A stretch of 64,000 bases of DNA from Salvia splendens (Eukaryota; Streptophyta; Magnoliopsida; Lamiales; Lamiaceae): contig NC_056053.1 of assembly GCF_004379255.2 (NCBI RefSeq), positions 24,672,188 through 24,736,187 on the forward strand, read 5' to 3'. A program made the position numbers and the translations under genes. Shown one piece after another: positions 46,438 to 56,708 of this stretch; position 1 is the stretch's first letter, and every line of letters starts with the position of its first letter. A model generated the notes under the pieces. It was not told the origin of the DNA. It saw only the letters and a list, made by a program, of their open reading frames with translations, and ran no database searches.

Positions 46438-47805
46438 GGAACGAATTCTGTGAACGGTTGGCATTCTATGGGTTGAGCTCGAATCTGGAGGTTTATTTGA
46501 AGGAGCGTCTCAACCAACCCAACAACACTGCTTCCAACAATGCCTCCAATTGGATGGGGACGTGCTACATCATGCCATTCTTCGGAGCCTTCGTGGCCGA
46601 TGCATTTCTTGGAAGATATTACACAATAGCAAGGTTCTCTATCATTTATGTCATTGTAAGTTATCCTGTTCAGATGTAAGAATTCTGTTTCAGTTTATGT
46701 CTGAATCTAGTTGCATTTAATTGAGTATACTTTGATTAATAAAGTACAAATTGAGATGGTAATGATCATGTAACATGATGAATTTAGACTCTACTGGTCA
46801 ATTTCGTATTATGTGCGATTATTTCGATGAATGTAGGCGTTCTGAAAAGCCAAAACAAGAGGGAAATTGGGAATTTAGCATCATCTTATTGAGAATATAA
46901 CCTAAAAGCAGTTAGAATTCTATTTCGATTCATGTCTATATCAAGTTGCACTGATTTGAGTATACTTGGAGAGAGAGAGAGAGAGATAAGGGAGAAAGGA
47001 AAGTGATGAGTAATTGATCAGATTCAGGGGATGGCATTGTTGACATTGTCAGCATCTGTGACCGGCCCGAGACCAGCATGCCATAGGAAAGACGATTGTC
47101 ACGCGACAACAGTGCAATCTACAGTTTGTTTCATCTCACTTTACTCCATTGCACTCGGAACTGGTGGGCTTAAGCCCTTTGGAGCAGATCAATTCGAGGA
47201 AGTACATGAGGTTGAGAAGAAGCATAAAAGCTCCTTCTTCAACTGGTTCTACTTCTCGATTAATATTGGCGCCTTGATAGGTTCTTCTGTCCTAGTTTGG
47301 GTGCAAATGAACATTGGCTGGGAATGGGGATTTGGCCTCCCCACACTGGCCATGGCAATAGCTGTTGGGTTTTTTTTTCTCAGGCACTCATCTGTACCGT
47401 AATCAGAAACCCGGGGGAAGCCCTCTCACACGCATCGGCCAAGTACTGGTAGCATCTTTCAGGAAGTATCATGTTGAAGTTCCTGCTGATGAGGAGTGGT
47501 TGTATGAAACAGCTGATGCTGAGCTTGCAATCAGAGGAAGCCGAGCACACCAAAGATCTGATCAATCACGCTAGCAACTAAAATCATTTACAAACTGAAC
47601 GTTTGGTATTGGGAAACACAGATTCTTCGACAAGGCTGCAGTAAAGATGGAATCAGACCACATAAATGGCTCCCTGGATTCGTAGAGGCTTTGCACAGTG
47701 ACACAAGTCGAGGAGCTGAAGGCCATCGTACGACTTCTTCCAGTATGGGCGACCGGGATCATCTTTGCCACAGTATATTCCCAAATGAGCACTTTGTGTT
47801 GATCA
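46438..47805 (+). pseudogene. NPF (NRT1/PTR) transporter pseudogene
   Basis: Exon-like block 46438-46655 (218 bp, same length as exon 2 of the intact gene on the other strand) encodes NEFCERLAFYG with an intact ExxER proton-coupling motif. A third-exon block starts at 47028 ([11 protein letters not shown]). Defects: first exon missing, four residues deleted before FGADQF, a frameshift in the T9 run at about 47370-47378, stop codons and frame changes in the fourth-exon remnant (about 47622-47805, still readable as DKAAVKME and LLPVWATGI in changing frames), and loss of the C-terminal 250 or so residues. It is an inverted relative of the gene at 59848-63028. Confidence 0.9.
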
Positions 47806-48063
47806 ACAAGCCGCGATCCGTGATCTCAAGTCACTGGACCGTCAAGCTGATCAAGCTGCAGTGCGTTGTGCGCAAGCCAGAACAACCACGAACTCCATGA
47901 GAGCTGAAGCTGAGAATGAGACAAAGAAGAGTAAGGAGCGTGCGGCACAAAAGGAGCCAATGATCAACCTTGCACGTGTTGAAACCACGGACAAGCCAGC
48001 TAAGATGGAGGACCACATGTGTACTTGGCTCGACGTGGTGTTGCGCGGTTTAAAGAGGAAACA
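47770..48063 (+). pseudogene. Unrecognised coding-like segment split by the chromovirus (continues at 59566)
   Basis: An open frame of about 95 codons (DLKSLDRQADQAAVRCAQAR, then EAENETKKSKERAAQKEP and MCTWLDVVLRGLKRKH) overlaps the end of the NPF remnant in another frame. Without the 11.5-kb insertion and one AAACA copy it would run seven codons further to a TAG at about 59594. The sequence is charged and helix-prone with no family I recognise; it may be a chance frame or a captured fragment. Confidence 0.25.
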
Positions 48064-50835
48064 TGTAATACCCGAAAATTTGTGGAATTTTATTCTTTTA
48101 ATTAAGGATGAAATTCTTTTCTATGTTTTTGTGTTTAAAATTTGGTGTGGAAAATATTTTGTGTTTATTTGATTGTTGTGGATGTGGTATTTTCTACCTA
48201 GGCAAATTAAATGTAATTAAATAATTAATTAAGCCATGTTTTTAAAAATCCTAATTAAAATTAAATCTCTCTCTCTTTCTCTCTCTCTCTCGGTTTCTCA
48301 CCCCCCTCCCCACTAATTTCTCAACCTCCCCCACTCCCTCTTAACCGATACATCTTTCCCTTTCCAATCTCTCCCCACATCGTTTTCTTTCCTTTCTCTC
48401 TTGCAATTGCTCTCAACACCGGTAAGCTCCCTCTCTCCTTCTCCCTCTCGGTTCTCATCTTTTTCATTCACTCCCTCTCATCATCGTCTTGAATTCCTCA
48501 AGGTGATACCCTCCTTCGTCGTGAATCGGGGTCGGAAAAGGAAGTAAAGCTTTTGCGTTTCGTTTGAACCATCCGGGGAAGGTAACCCCTAACTCTTGTT
48601 TAATTCGAAAACTCATGCATATAGGACGTTTTTGGATGGGTTAGATGTTGAGTAGGATTTGTGGCTATGTGCTTGTGTTGAACATGTTTTCGGTGATAAC
48701 TGACAGTGGGTTCCGACCCCTTTTTGACTGAGCAAACGACCTCCTTTTGGTACGATTTTTTAACTGTATAAACTTTGGTGTGTCTTCTGTGTGGTGTGTA
48801 ATTTTCAGCCTCTTGGGATGTCGTATGAATTTATTATGATTTTTGCAAGTAAACTGCGCAGTTCTGCGTGTGGTGTGTTCTGGGTGATGTTTTCATGTGC
48901 AATGGTTGGGTTTCTGAGTGTTATGTTTTTGTGTTGAATGTGGGTGTGTTTGGCCAAGAGATGGCTCGGAGAAATCTGTGTTTGGCTCAAGGGTTTTGTG
49001 TGGGTTGGCCGAGAGATCTAGGGTCCGGCCTAGGGCAGGCTGGTGGGAAATTTTGAAGGGATGATCCCAGGTGTTTGGGTGTGTTTTGGGACGTAGAATG
49101 CGTGGTGGGAATGTCGTATAGGGTTTGAGAATCGGAAGTTGAAGGGAAGTGAGTGTACACGGAACCAGCGGCCGAGGTGCCGAACAGATGGCCGAGGTGC
49201 CGAACAGACGGCCGAGGTGCCGAGCATAAGATGCCGAGGTGCCGAGCAGGCGGCCGAGACGGTCGGTCGAGGTGCCGAGCCGGACGGCCGAGATGGTCGG
49301 CCGAGGTGCCGAACAGGCGGCCGAGACGGTCGGCCGAGGTGCCGAGCCGGACGGCCGAGATGGTCGGCCGAGGTGCCGAGCTGTGCCGAGACAGGTGCCG
49401 AGCTGTGCCGAGACAAGTGCCGAGCTGTGCCGAGACAGGTGCCGAGCTGTGCCGAGACAGGCGGCCGAGGTGCCGAGCCAGGCGGCCGAGACGGTCGGCC
49501 GAGGTGCCGAGCCAGGCGGCCGAGACGGTCGGCCGAGGTGCCGAGCCAGGCGGCCGAGGTGCCGAGCCAGGCGGCCGAGATGGTCGGCCGAGGTGCCGAG
49601 CCAGGCGGCCGAGACGGTCGGCCGAGGTGCCGAGCCAGGCGGCCGAGACACCGAGCCAGGCCGAGACGCCGATCCTTTTTCCGAGCTTTTTCCGAACCTT
49701 TTCCGAGCCAAGTGAGCCGTTGCACAGTAAGGGTATGCCAGGACTTGGAGTGCTGTGTTCGTGTGTCGTGTGCGCGTTTTGGGTACGTCGTTTGCGTGCG
49801 GGGTGTGTTTTGAGCGTGTGGCTTTGTGTGTTTGTTATGTAATATGTTGTTAGGTGTATGTACGTGTAACGTGCTAGATGTTGAAGTCGTCCACATAGGA
49901 ATCATGCATTGTCGTTTAAAGTCTCGTCTCTTCTGACTCTAATCATGATATTATTTATCTTTCAAAAGGGTGATCTTTTTCGAGGAAAGTGTGGTTGAAG
50001 GGAACTGTTTTAAAAGCTAAGCAATCGAGGTGGGCTTTTCTACCCTACTTTTATGTGGGTTATCTTTAAATACGGACTTTGTTCCGGAAATGTTTATGGA
50101 GGTGAACAGTTTGTCTTGCCGATTGTTTTGTTTTGAAACCTATCTGAAGTGGTTTACCACATATGTTTAATCGAATTCGGGTCTGTTGGGCTGCGAACCC
50201 TCAGGCTAGTGTACACGAGACTGGGTGCCATCTGAGAGCAAGTTGGCCGGTCTAGATGACCTGGGGTGTGGCCACGCCCCTTGTCATGGTTTGGATCAGA
50301 TAGTGTATGATTGAGGGAATAAGGGTGGCAATATCGGAAAATGACTGCGCAGTCGAATTTATGAAATGTGTTTTGTGTACTTGGGTTATTTTCATTATAC
50401 TCAAAACCCCAATGTTACACTGTTATGGCATGACAAACTTTGTTTTTGGCGTGTGTCCACTGAGTGCATTAAGTACTCAGCCCTGCATGTTGTTTTCTTA
50501 ATGTGCAGGTTGAGCGGCGATGGGGAGGACGGATGTTGAGCAGTTAAAGCCAAAGTGTGTTTTTATCTTTTGGATGGTGTCGTGTCGTCATACCCGGCAT
50601 CATCTGTCTTTGGGTCTTTTCCGCTGCTTGTAAACCGTCACGATGTTTTCATTTAAAACTCTGAATACTTTAACTCAAGAATGTCGTCACAGTATTTTGT
50701 TTTGAATTGAATTTCCTTTTATTAAATGTTTTGGGTCAAATATTCTTGTTACCCCCCCTTTCTTCCCCGCTTCTTTTTCCCCCCCCTAGTCGCGGTCCAC
50801 CGTACTTCCTATCCTTAGGAAATGCGGGCGTGACA
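48064..50835 (+). repeat. 5' LTR of the chromovirus
   Basis: 2772 bp. A CT-rich stretch near 48265-48300 is followed by mostly unique sequence, the GC-rich repeat array, and a stretch near 50250-50280 with GGTGTGGCCACGCCCC, able to form a hairpin. Contains no gene. Confidence 0.95.
49153..49685. repeat. GC-rich tandem array in the 5' LTR
   Basis: Built on GCCGAGGTGCCGAGC. Sub-arrays: two or three 18-bp units (GGCCGAGGTGCCGAACAGA), four 22-bp units (CTGTGCCGAGACAGGTGCCG), and a 34-bp unit (GAGACGGTCGGCC plus GAGGTGCCGAGCCAGGCGGCC) present four times plus one 21-bp partial unit. All six frames are nearly free of stop codons, producing long but meaningless frames. Confidence 0.95.
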
Positions 50836-50838
50836 GAG

Positions 50839-50850
50839 TGGTATCAGAGC
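50839..50850 (+). other. Primer binding site, initiator tRNA-Met
   Basis: TGGTATCAGAGC begins three bases after the 5' LTR and is the standard complement of the 3' end of initiator tRNA-Met used by many plant LTR retrotransposons. Confidence 0.93.
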
Positions 50851-51441
50851 CTAGGTTTTCTCTTTCTGCTCTGGACCCAAAAAAAAAAAATCTTTTTCTG
50901 ACTGGGGTAAGTTTTCAAAAGTGTCATTGGCTCAACATCCGACTCATCGCACTCAACCAGAAATGAGGTAATGAAAATTTCGAAATTTTGGAAAGTATAT
51001 GGAAGTGGAGGAAATTGTGATTTTGGTGTTGAAAATGTTTTATGTAAAGTTTAAGTAAATGTTGAGACATGTGGAAGGGTACAACGTGATGTGGAAAAGT
51101 TGGAAATTATTTGAGTTATGAACTGTTATGGTGTTATGAACTGTTGATGTATGATGAACTTATATGGAAGCATGTGGCTGATGTGTGATGTTATGATGAC
51201 GTGAATGTTGATGTGAGCTTTTATGTGAGAATGTGTTGGCCTTTTGAATGTTTGAACTTAGACGTGATAGATTTTCACTAGTGCTTCTTGGACCTATGAT
51301 AGATAAGAGCTTTTGGCCTTTGAACACCAGCGGGTTTGGGTTAGAACAGCGATACGTGCATACACTCTCTCTCTCTCTCTTCTTCGGTTATGTACTCTGT
51401 TTTTATACGCGAGGCGGGTGTTTCTGTTTTTTTTTCTATAG

Positions 51442-51963
51442 ATGGCGCGTATGTTCCGAACCCCGCGACGGAGTGATCGCGATAGACTTAGGGCACAGAG
51501 GGTGCTCAGAGATTATAGAGTGTACCGGAAGAAGGATCATGTACCGTTGATCGAGTTCGTGGCACACTTCGACACCCTCTGGAGGGCAGCTCAGGAGTTC
51601 GGAGTGACAGAGCATGACGGCATTGAGAAGCTAATAGATTTGCTTCCCGATAGCTGGAAGGAGTGGGCCGAAAGAACGGCGAGGAGGTACACGTGGCATG
51701 AGCCCGCTACCGATGACATGGTGGGTGACATGGCTGGCTTTCGGAAAGCCGTGTATTGTGCACTGGTGGACTCTCGAGAGGAGCAGCCCCCACAGGAGGT
51801 GGAAGAGAGGGTCGTGTATCAGGATAAGTATGTGAGCATGTACGAGGGTGAACAAGGGTATGAAGATGATTATGAGGAGGCTCTGCCAGGGAACTCCGAG
51901 GAGGACGACGACGAAGACCCGGAGGAAGGGCCTATGGATGAGGATGATAGAGTCGTAGTCTAG
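51442..51963 (+). CDS. Extra gag-like ORF upstream of gag-pol
   Basis: 173 residues. The basic start (MARMFRTPRRSDRDRLRAQR) is followed by a helical segment (VPLIEFVAHFDTLWRAAQEF, then LIDLLPDSWKEWAERTARR) with the spacing of a retrotransposon gag/UBN2-type capsid domain, and a long acidic tail (NSEEDDDEDPEEGPMDEDD). It ends 214 bp before the gag-pol ATG. The ATG follows TTTTTTTTCTATAG, a good splice acceptor, so it may be translated from a spliced RNA. Such an ORF is not part of the standard Tekay layout I know. Function unknown; it could duplicate or modify capsid function. Confidence 0.65.
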   Translation: MARMFRTPRRSDRDRLRAQRVLRDYRVYRKKDHVPLIEFVAHFDTLWRAAQEFGVTEHDGIEKLIDLLPDSWKEWAERTARRYTWHEPATDDMVGDMAGFRKAVYCALVDSREEQPPQEVEERVVYQDKYVSMYEGEQGYEDDYEEALPGNSEEDDDEDPEEGPMDEDDRVVV

Positions 51964-52177
51964 AATTAGAATAGTTCGTTGTCTTTTCAGTTTTTGCTTT
52001 CTGTACGATCTACTCTTGGGAACAATGTTGGCCTTCTTTCTTTTAATGAGAATTTTGATTTTGATTTATATCCTATGTGTTGCATCTTATACTACATGAA
52101 GGTTTTATAAGAAAATTTTGAGAAAGTGGTAATTTTGGATGAGAATTGTAGTAACACTTTTTGGATATTGAATCAGA

Positions 52178-55100
52178 ATGCCGCCAAGACGTGCACGCCA
52201 ACCACGACAAGAACCCCACGTGGAGGCACCACCTCCACCACCACCGCCACCACCACCTCCACCCCCGCCTCAACAAGAAAGGTTCATAGTTACGTTCTCA
52301 AGGCAGAATCCCCCAAAATTTGACGGACAAGGAGACCCATCCAAAGCGGAAGAGTGGATACGCGGCCTCGAGCGTATCTTCAGGGTCATGGAGTGCACAG
52401 ATAGGGAGCGCATTGCTGGTGCTACCTTTCAACTGTTAGGTGCTGCCGATTACTGGTGGGAGACTCGGCAGAGAACTATGGATCCTGCACGCCTGGAGGC
52501 GCTAACATGGGAGGAGTTTAAGGTGGAGATTGACAACAAGTATGTTCCAAAGACGTACAGACGGGCCAAGGTGGTAGAGTTCCACACACTAAGCCAAGGC
52601 CGAATGACTGTAACCGAGTATGACCGAGCCCTCGCGCAGATGGCACGATATGCGCCCGAGTTGATGGACACCGATGAGAAATGGGCGGTGAAGTTCCGGG
52701 CCGGGCTCAGAGATGAGATAAAGGCCGCATTGGCCTGTCGAGGAGAACTCTCCTACTCGGAGATCTTGACTTGTGCACTGGACGTGGAAGATGCACTCCC
52801 TAAGCCAAGAGTTGTGGCAACAACAAACGCGACACCTCTACAAGCTCAGCCGGGCCGCCAAGAGAAGCGGAGGTGGGATGGTGACCAGGCTCAGTATGGT
52901 GGTAAGAGGCCACAACACATGAGGAACCCACCCTACAATGGCGGGAGACAGAATACTTTCCAACCGAGGGCAAACTTTCCGCCGAGGAACCCTCAATGTG
53001 GAAGGTGCTTCAAGTATCACGCCGGGGAGTGTCGAGACCCTAGGTGCTTCAACTGTGGTGGGAGTGGCCACTACATCCGAAATTGCCCAAACAAGCACAT
53101 GGGAACGGGAACGAGACAGAACCAGCTAGGTTTCCGTCCACAATCCCAGGCACTACCTGCACCTCCACCGCAACAACGCCGCCAAGGATTACCATCGCAA
53201 GCAAGGGCCTACGCCTTGAAGGGGAAACAGCCGGCAAACGGGAAAGAAACCTTTGAGCAAGGAAACTTGGCAGGTATGGGCACACTTCTCAATATGCCTA
53301 TAGTTGTCTTGTTTGATACGGGTGCGTCGCATTCTTTTATATCAACGTCTTGTGTGGATACTTTGGAATTACCTACTGTTAAGACCGAACCCACTATGAG
53401 TGTGACCTCACCGGTAGGCGGGGCTATAGATATATCCCGATCTTGTGCATGTGTGAACTTTGGAATAGGTGAACTCAGTTTAGTGGCTTATAATTTGCAA
53501 GTAATGACGATGGGTAGCGTAGACATAATCTTGGGTATGGATTGGTTAGCGGAGAACCACGTTACCCTTCATTGTAGAGAAAGGAAAATTTCGTTTGAAA
53601 CCCCCGGAAAAGAGCCGATGAGGTTTCACGGAGTCCCAATGAGCCGACGCAAGTCCATTATCTCTGCGCTGCAAGCCACTACAATGATGAGGAAGGGATG
53701 TCCAGCGTACCTTGTTTATTTGAATGGGGAGGAGAAGAAAGACAGGAAGATAGAAGATGTGGCGATAGTGAGTGAATATCCCGACGTCTTCCCCGATGCG
53801 TTGCCAGGACCCCCACCCGACAGACAGGTAGAATTCACGATCGATCTGGAGCCCGGATCGGCACCAATATCCAAAGCACCTTATAGAATGGCACCAAAAG
53901 AGTTGGAGGAGCTTAAGGTGCAACTGCAAGAGCTATTGGAATTGGGATTCATTAGACCTAGCGTGTCACCATGGGGAGCACCAGTGTTGTTCGTAAAGAA
54001 GAAGGATGGAACGATGAGGATGTGCATTGACTACCGGGAGCTAAACAAACTAACGCTGAAGAACAAGTATCCACTACCAAGGATAGACGACTTGTTTGAC
54101 CAACTTCGAGGGGCAGGAGTCTTCTCTAAGATGGATTTGAGGTCTGGGTACCATCAGCTGAGGGTTCGGCGAGAAGATGTACCCAAGACAGCTTTTCGAA
54201 CAAGATATGGTCATTATGAGTTCGTTGTAATGCCTTTTGGACTGACGAACGCCCCGGCAGTGTTCATGGACCTTATGAACCGCGTGTTCCATCCATTTCT
54301 GGATCGGTTTGTCCTGGTTTTCATCGATGACGTGCTTGTTTACTCAAAGAACGAGGAGGAGCACAAAGAGCACTTGAGAACCGTCCTAGCAACTCTAAGG
54401 GACGAGAAACTATATGCCAAGTTCAGTAAATGCGAGTTTTGGCTCAAGGAAGTAAATTTTCTTGGACATGTAGTAACTTCAGATGGAATTCGTGTAGATC
54501 CGGCCAAGGTAGAAGCGGTGCAGGAGTGGAAGTCACCTTCTACACAAAACGAAATCCGAAGCTTTTTAGGACTGGCGGGCTATTATCGAAGATTCATCGA
54601 GGGATTCTCGAAGATAGCAAGGCCAATGACGCAACAACTGAAAAAGGGAGTCAAGATGATTTGGACGCCAGAATGTGAGGCGAGCTTTCAGTTGTTGAAG
54701 GAGAAATTGACCACCGCACCAATCCTAGCTGTGCCGGAGCCAGAGACTGACTATGCGGTATATACGGATGCGTCGAAGGTGGGACTGGGATGTGTGCTTA
54801 TGCAGAAGGGGAAAGTGATTGCATATGCATCGAGACAATTGAAGCCCCATGAACTGAATTATCCGACGCATGACTTGGAACTGGCAGCTGTGGTACATGC
54901 TTTGAAGATCTGGAGACATCATCTTTATGGAGTCCGTTGTGAGATATACACGGACCATAAGAGTCTAAAGTACTTCTTTGAGCAAAAGGAGCTGAATATG
55001 CGCCAACGTAGGTGGCTCGAGTTGGTAAAGGACTACGATTGTGGTATAAATTACCATCCGGGAAAAGCAAACGTAGTGGCCGATGCTCTTAGTAGGAAGT

Positions 55101-56665
55101 CTCAATCTCAGCTGGCCACCTTTCTTACTATCGAGGAGAGTTTAATCCAAGAGTTCAGTAAGATGCGGTTGGAAGTAGTGAGAATGCCCGAGACTGTGGA
55201 AGGGATAGTAGCCACGTTGGTGATGGAACCCGACTTAAGAGCCAGAATTGTGGAAGCTCAACGGCGAGATACGTTACTAGAAAAGTTTCGCTCAGAAGTG
55301 AGGACGGGTGAACCCGGAAGTTTCCGTGAGGCAGCGGATAACGGTCTCACCTACAAGGGAAGGTTGTGTGTGCCTAAGGATGAAGGCCTGAGGATGGAAA
55401 TTATGAGAGAAGCACATGAAACCCCATACGCTGCTCATCCAGGGAGCACCAAAATGTATCAAGATTTGAAAAGACAGTTTTGGTGGAACGGTATGAAAAA
55501 GCATGTTGCGGTATTTGTGGAGAGATGCCTAGCATGTCAACAAGTAAAGGCGCTACACCAACGGCCCTATGGGAAATTGCAACCCCTCGAGATTCCGGAA
55601 TGGAAGTGGGAACATATTGCAATGGACTTTGTGGTAGGACTGCCAAAATCCCAGCGAGGGAACACGGTGATTTGGGTGATTATAGATCGCCTCACCAAAT
55701 CTGCCCATTTTGTGCCGGTTCGTGCCACTTATGGATCCGATCAGTTGGCTAAGGTATATGTACGGGAAATTATACGCTTGCATGGAGTTCCAGCGACAAT
55801 CACATCTGATCGTGATGCTAAATTCACTTCTAGATTTTGGACAAGCCTGCAGCACGAGTTGGGGACTAAGTTGAATTTCAGTACAGCTTTCCACCCACAA
55901 ACCGACGGGCAGTCGGAGAGAACAATTCAAGCCTTAGAGGATATGCTGCGAGCCGTGGTGCTAGATCGAGGCGTAGGTTGGGAAGAAGTGTTGCCCCTGG
56001 TAGAGTTCGCTTACAATAATAGTTACCAGGCGACTATCAAGATGGCCCCATATGAGGCCTTGTATGGAAAGAAGTGTAGATCGCCACTTTATTGGGATGA
56101 AGTGGGTGAGAGAAGAATTCTCGGGCCAGACTCTGTAGAAGAAATGATAGAGATTGTCCGACAAATCCGTGGGAGGATCAAGGAGGCACAAGATCGACAG
56201 AAATCTTATGCGGATGTTCGAAGGACCGAGTTACAGTTCGAGGTCGGGGAAAAGGTCTTTCTGAAAGTTTCCCCTTCTAAGGGAATAACTCGTTTTGGAG
56301 TGAGGGGAAAGCTGAGACCCCGATTTATCGGTCCATACGAGATTTTGGATAGAGTCGGCGTGGTAGCATACAGATTGGCCCTACCACCAAGCTTCGGAAA
56401 TGTGCACAACGTTTTCCATGTGTCACAATTGAGGAAGTATGTGTACGACCCCACACACATCGTTCACCAAGAAGAAATGATGGTCCTAAATCCCGATCTA
56501 AGCTATGAGGAGAAGCCCGAGGCCATTGTGGATCGGAGAGTGCAAGAATTGAGGAATAAGTCAATCGCTTCGGTGAAAGTACGGTGGAGGAATCATGGAA
56601 TCGAAGAAGCAACATGGGAATCAGAAGATAAGATGAGAGAGAAGTTTCCAGAGCTGTTTGAGTGA
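52178..56665 (+). CDS. Gag-pol polyprotein of the Tekay/Del chromovirus
   Basis: One 1495-residue frame. Order: Pro-rich N-terminus with a P14 run; gag capsid domain (about 45-215, [25 protein letters not shown]); CCHC knuckle [14 protein letters not shown] (about 289-302); protease [10 protein letters not shown] (about 378); reverse transcriptase with [20 protein letters not shown] and catalytic [10 protein letters not shown] (about 713); RNase H starting [10 protein letters not shown] (about 861); integrase zinc domain (HPGSTKMY ... CLACQ, about 1086) and catalytic residues in [17 protein letters not shown] and QSERTIQ; and a C-terminal chromodomain-like segment ([14 protein letters not shown], about 1470). 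Chromodomains in this clade direct integration to marked heterochromatin. No stop, frameshift or missing catalytic residue was seen. Confidence 0.97.
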   Translation: MPPRRARQPRQEPHVEAPPPPPPPPPPPPPPQQERFIVTFSRQNPPKFDGQGDPSKAEEWIRGLERIFRVMECTDRERIAGATFQLLGAADYWWETRQRTMDPARLEALTWEEFKVEIDNKYVPKTYRRAKVVEFHTLSQGRMTVTEYDRALAQMARYAPELMDTDEKWAVKFRAGLRDEIKAALACRGELSYSEILTCALDVEDALPKPRVVATTNATPLQAQPGRQEKRRWDGDQAQYGGKRPQHMRNPPYNGGRQNTFQPRANFPPRNPQCGRCFKYHAGECRDPRCFNCGGSGHYIRNCPNKHMGTGTRQNQLGFRPQSQALPAPPPQQRRQGLPSQARAYALKGKQPANGKETFEQGNLAGMGTLLNMPIVVLFDTGASHSFISTSCVDTLELPTVKTEPTMSVTSPVGGAIDISRSCACVNFGIGELSLVAYNLQVMTMGSVDIILGMDWLAENHVTLHCRERKISFETPGKEPMRFHGVPMSRRKSIISALQATTMMRKGCPAYLVYLNGEEKKDRKIEDVAIVSEYPDVFPDALPGPPPDRQVEFTIDLEPGSAPISKAPYRMAPKELEELKVQLQELLELGFIRPSVSPWGAPVLFVKKKDGTMRMCIDYRELNKLTLKNKYPLPRIDDLFDQLRGAGVFSKMDLRSGYHQLRVRREDVPKTAFRTRYGHYEFVVMPFGLTNAPAVFMDLMNRVFHPFLDRFVLVFIDDVLVYSKNEEEHKEHLRTVLATLRDEKLYAKFSKCEFWLKEVNFLGHVVTSDGIRVDPAKVEAVQEWKSPSTQNEIRSFLGLAGYYRRFIEGFSKIARPMTQQLKKGVKMIWTPECEASFQLLKEKLTTAPILAVPEPETDYAVYTDASKVGLGCVLMQKGKVIAYASRQLKPHELNYPTHDLELAAVVHALKIWRHHLYGVRCEIYTDHKSLKYFFEQKELNMRQRRWLELVKDYDCGINYHPGKANVVADALSRKSQSQLATFLTIEESLIQEFSKMRLEVVRMPETVEGIVATLVMEPDLRARIVEAQRRDTLLEKFRSEVRTGEPGSFREAADNGLTYKGRLCVPKDEGLRMEIMREAHETPYAAHPGSTKMYQDLKRQFWWNGMKKHVAVFVERCLACQQVKALHQRPYGKLQPLEIPEWKWEHIAMDFVVGLPKSQRGNTVIWVIIDRLTKSAHFVPVRATYGSDQLAKVYVREIIRLHGVPATITSDRDAKFTSRFWTSLQHELGTKLNFSTAFHPQTDGQSERTIQALEDMLRAVVLDRGVGWEEVLPLVEFAYNNSYQATIKMAPYEALYGKKCRSPLYWDEVGERRILGPDSVEEMIEIVRQIRGRIKEAQDRQKSYADVRRTELQFEVGEKVFLKVSPSKGITRFGVRGKLRPRFIGPYEILDRVGVVAYRLALPPSFGNVHNVFHVSQLRKYVYDPTHIVHQEEMMVLNPDLSYEEKPEAIVDRRVQELRNKSIASVKVRWRNHGIEEATWESEDKMREKFPELFE

Positions 56666-56695
56666 TCTAACAAATTTCGGGACGAAATTTTTGTT

Positions 56696-56708
56696 AAGGT
56701 GGGAGGAA
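56696..56708 (+). other. Polypurine tract
   Basis: AAGGTGGGAGGAA directly precedes the 3' LTR, in the context GGGACGAAATTTTTGTTAAGG typical of Tekay/Del elements. Confidence 0.9.

Noticed and set aside
49139..49813. Long overlapping open frames on both strands in the chromovirus LTR (also 57538-58631)
   Set aside because: All come from the stop-poor GC-rich tandem array; they lie in all frames, change with unit number, and show repeat-only composition.
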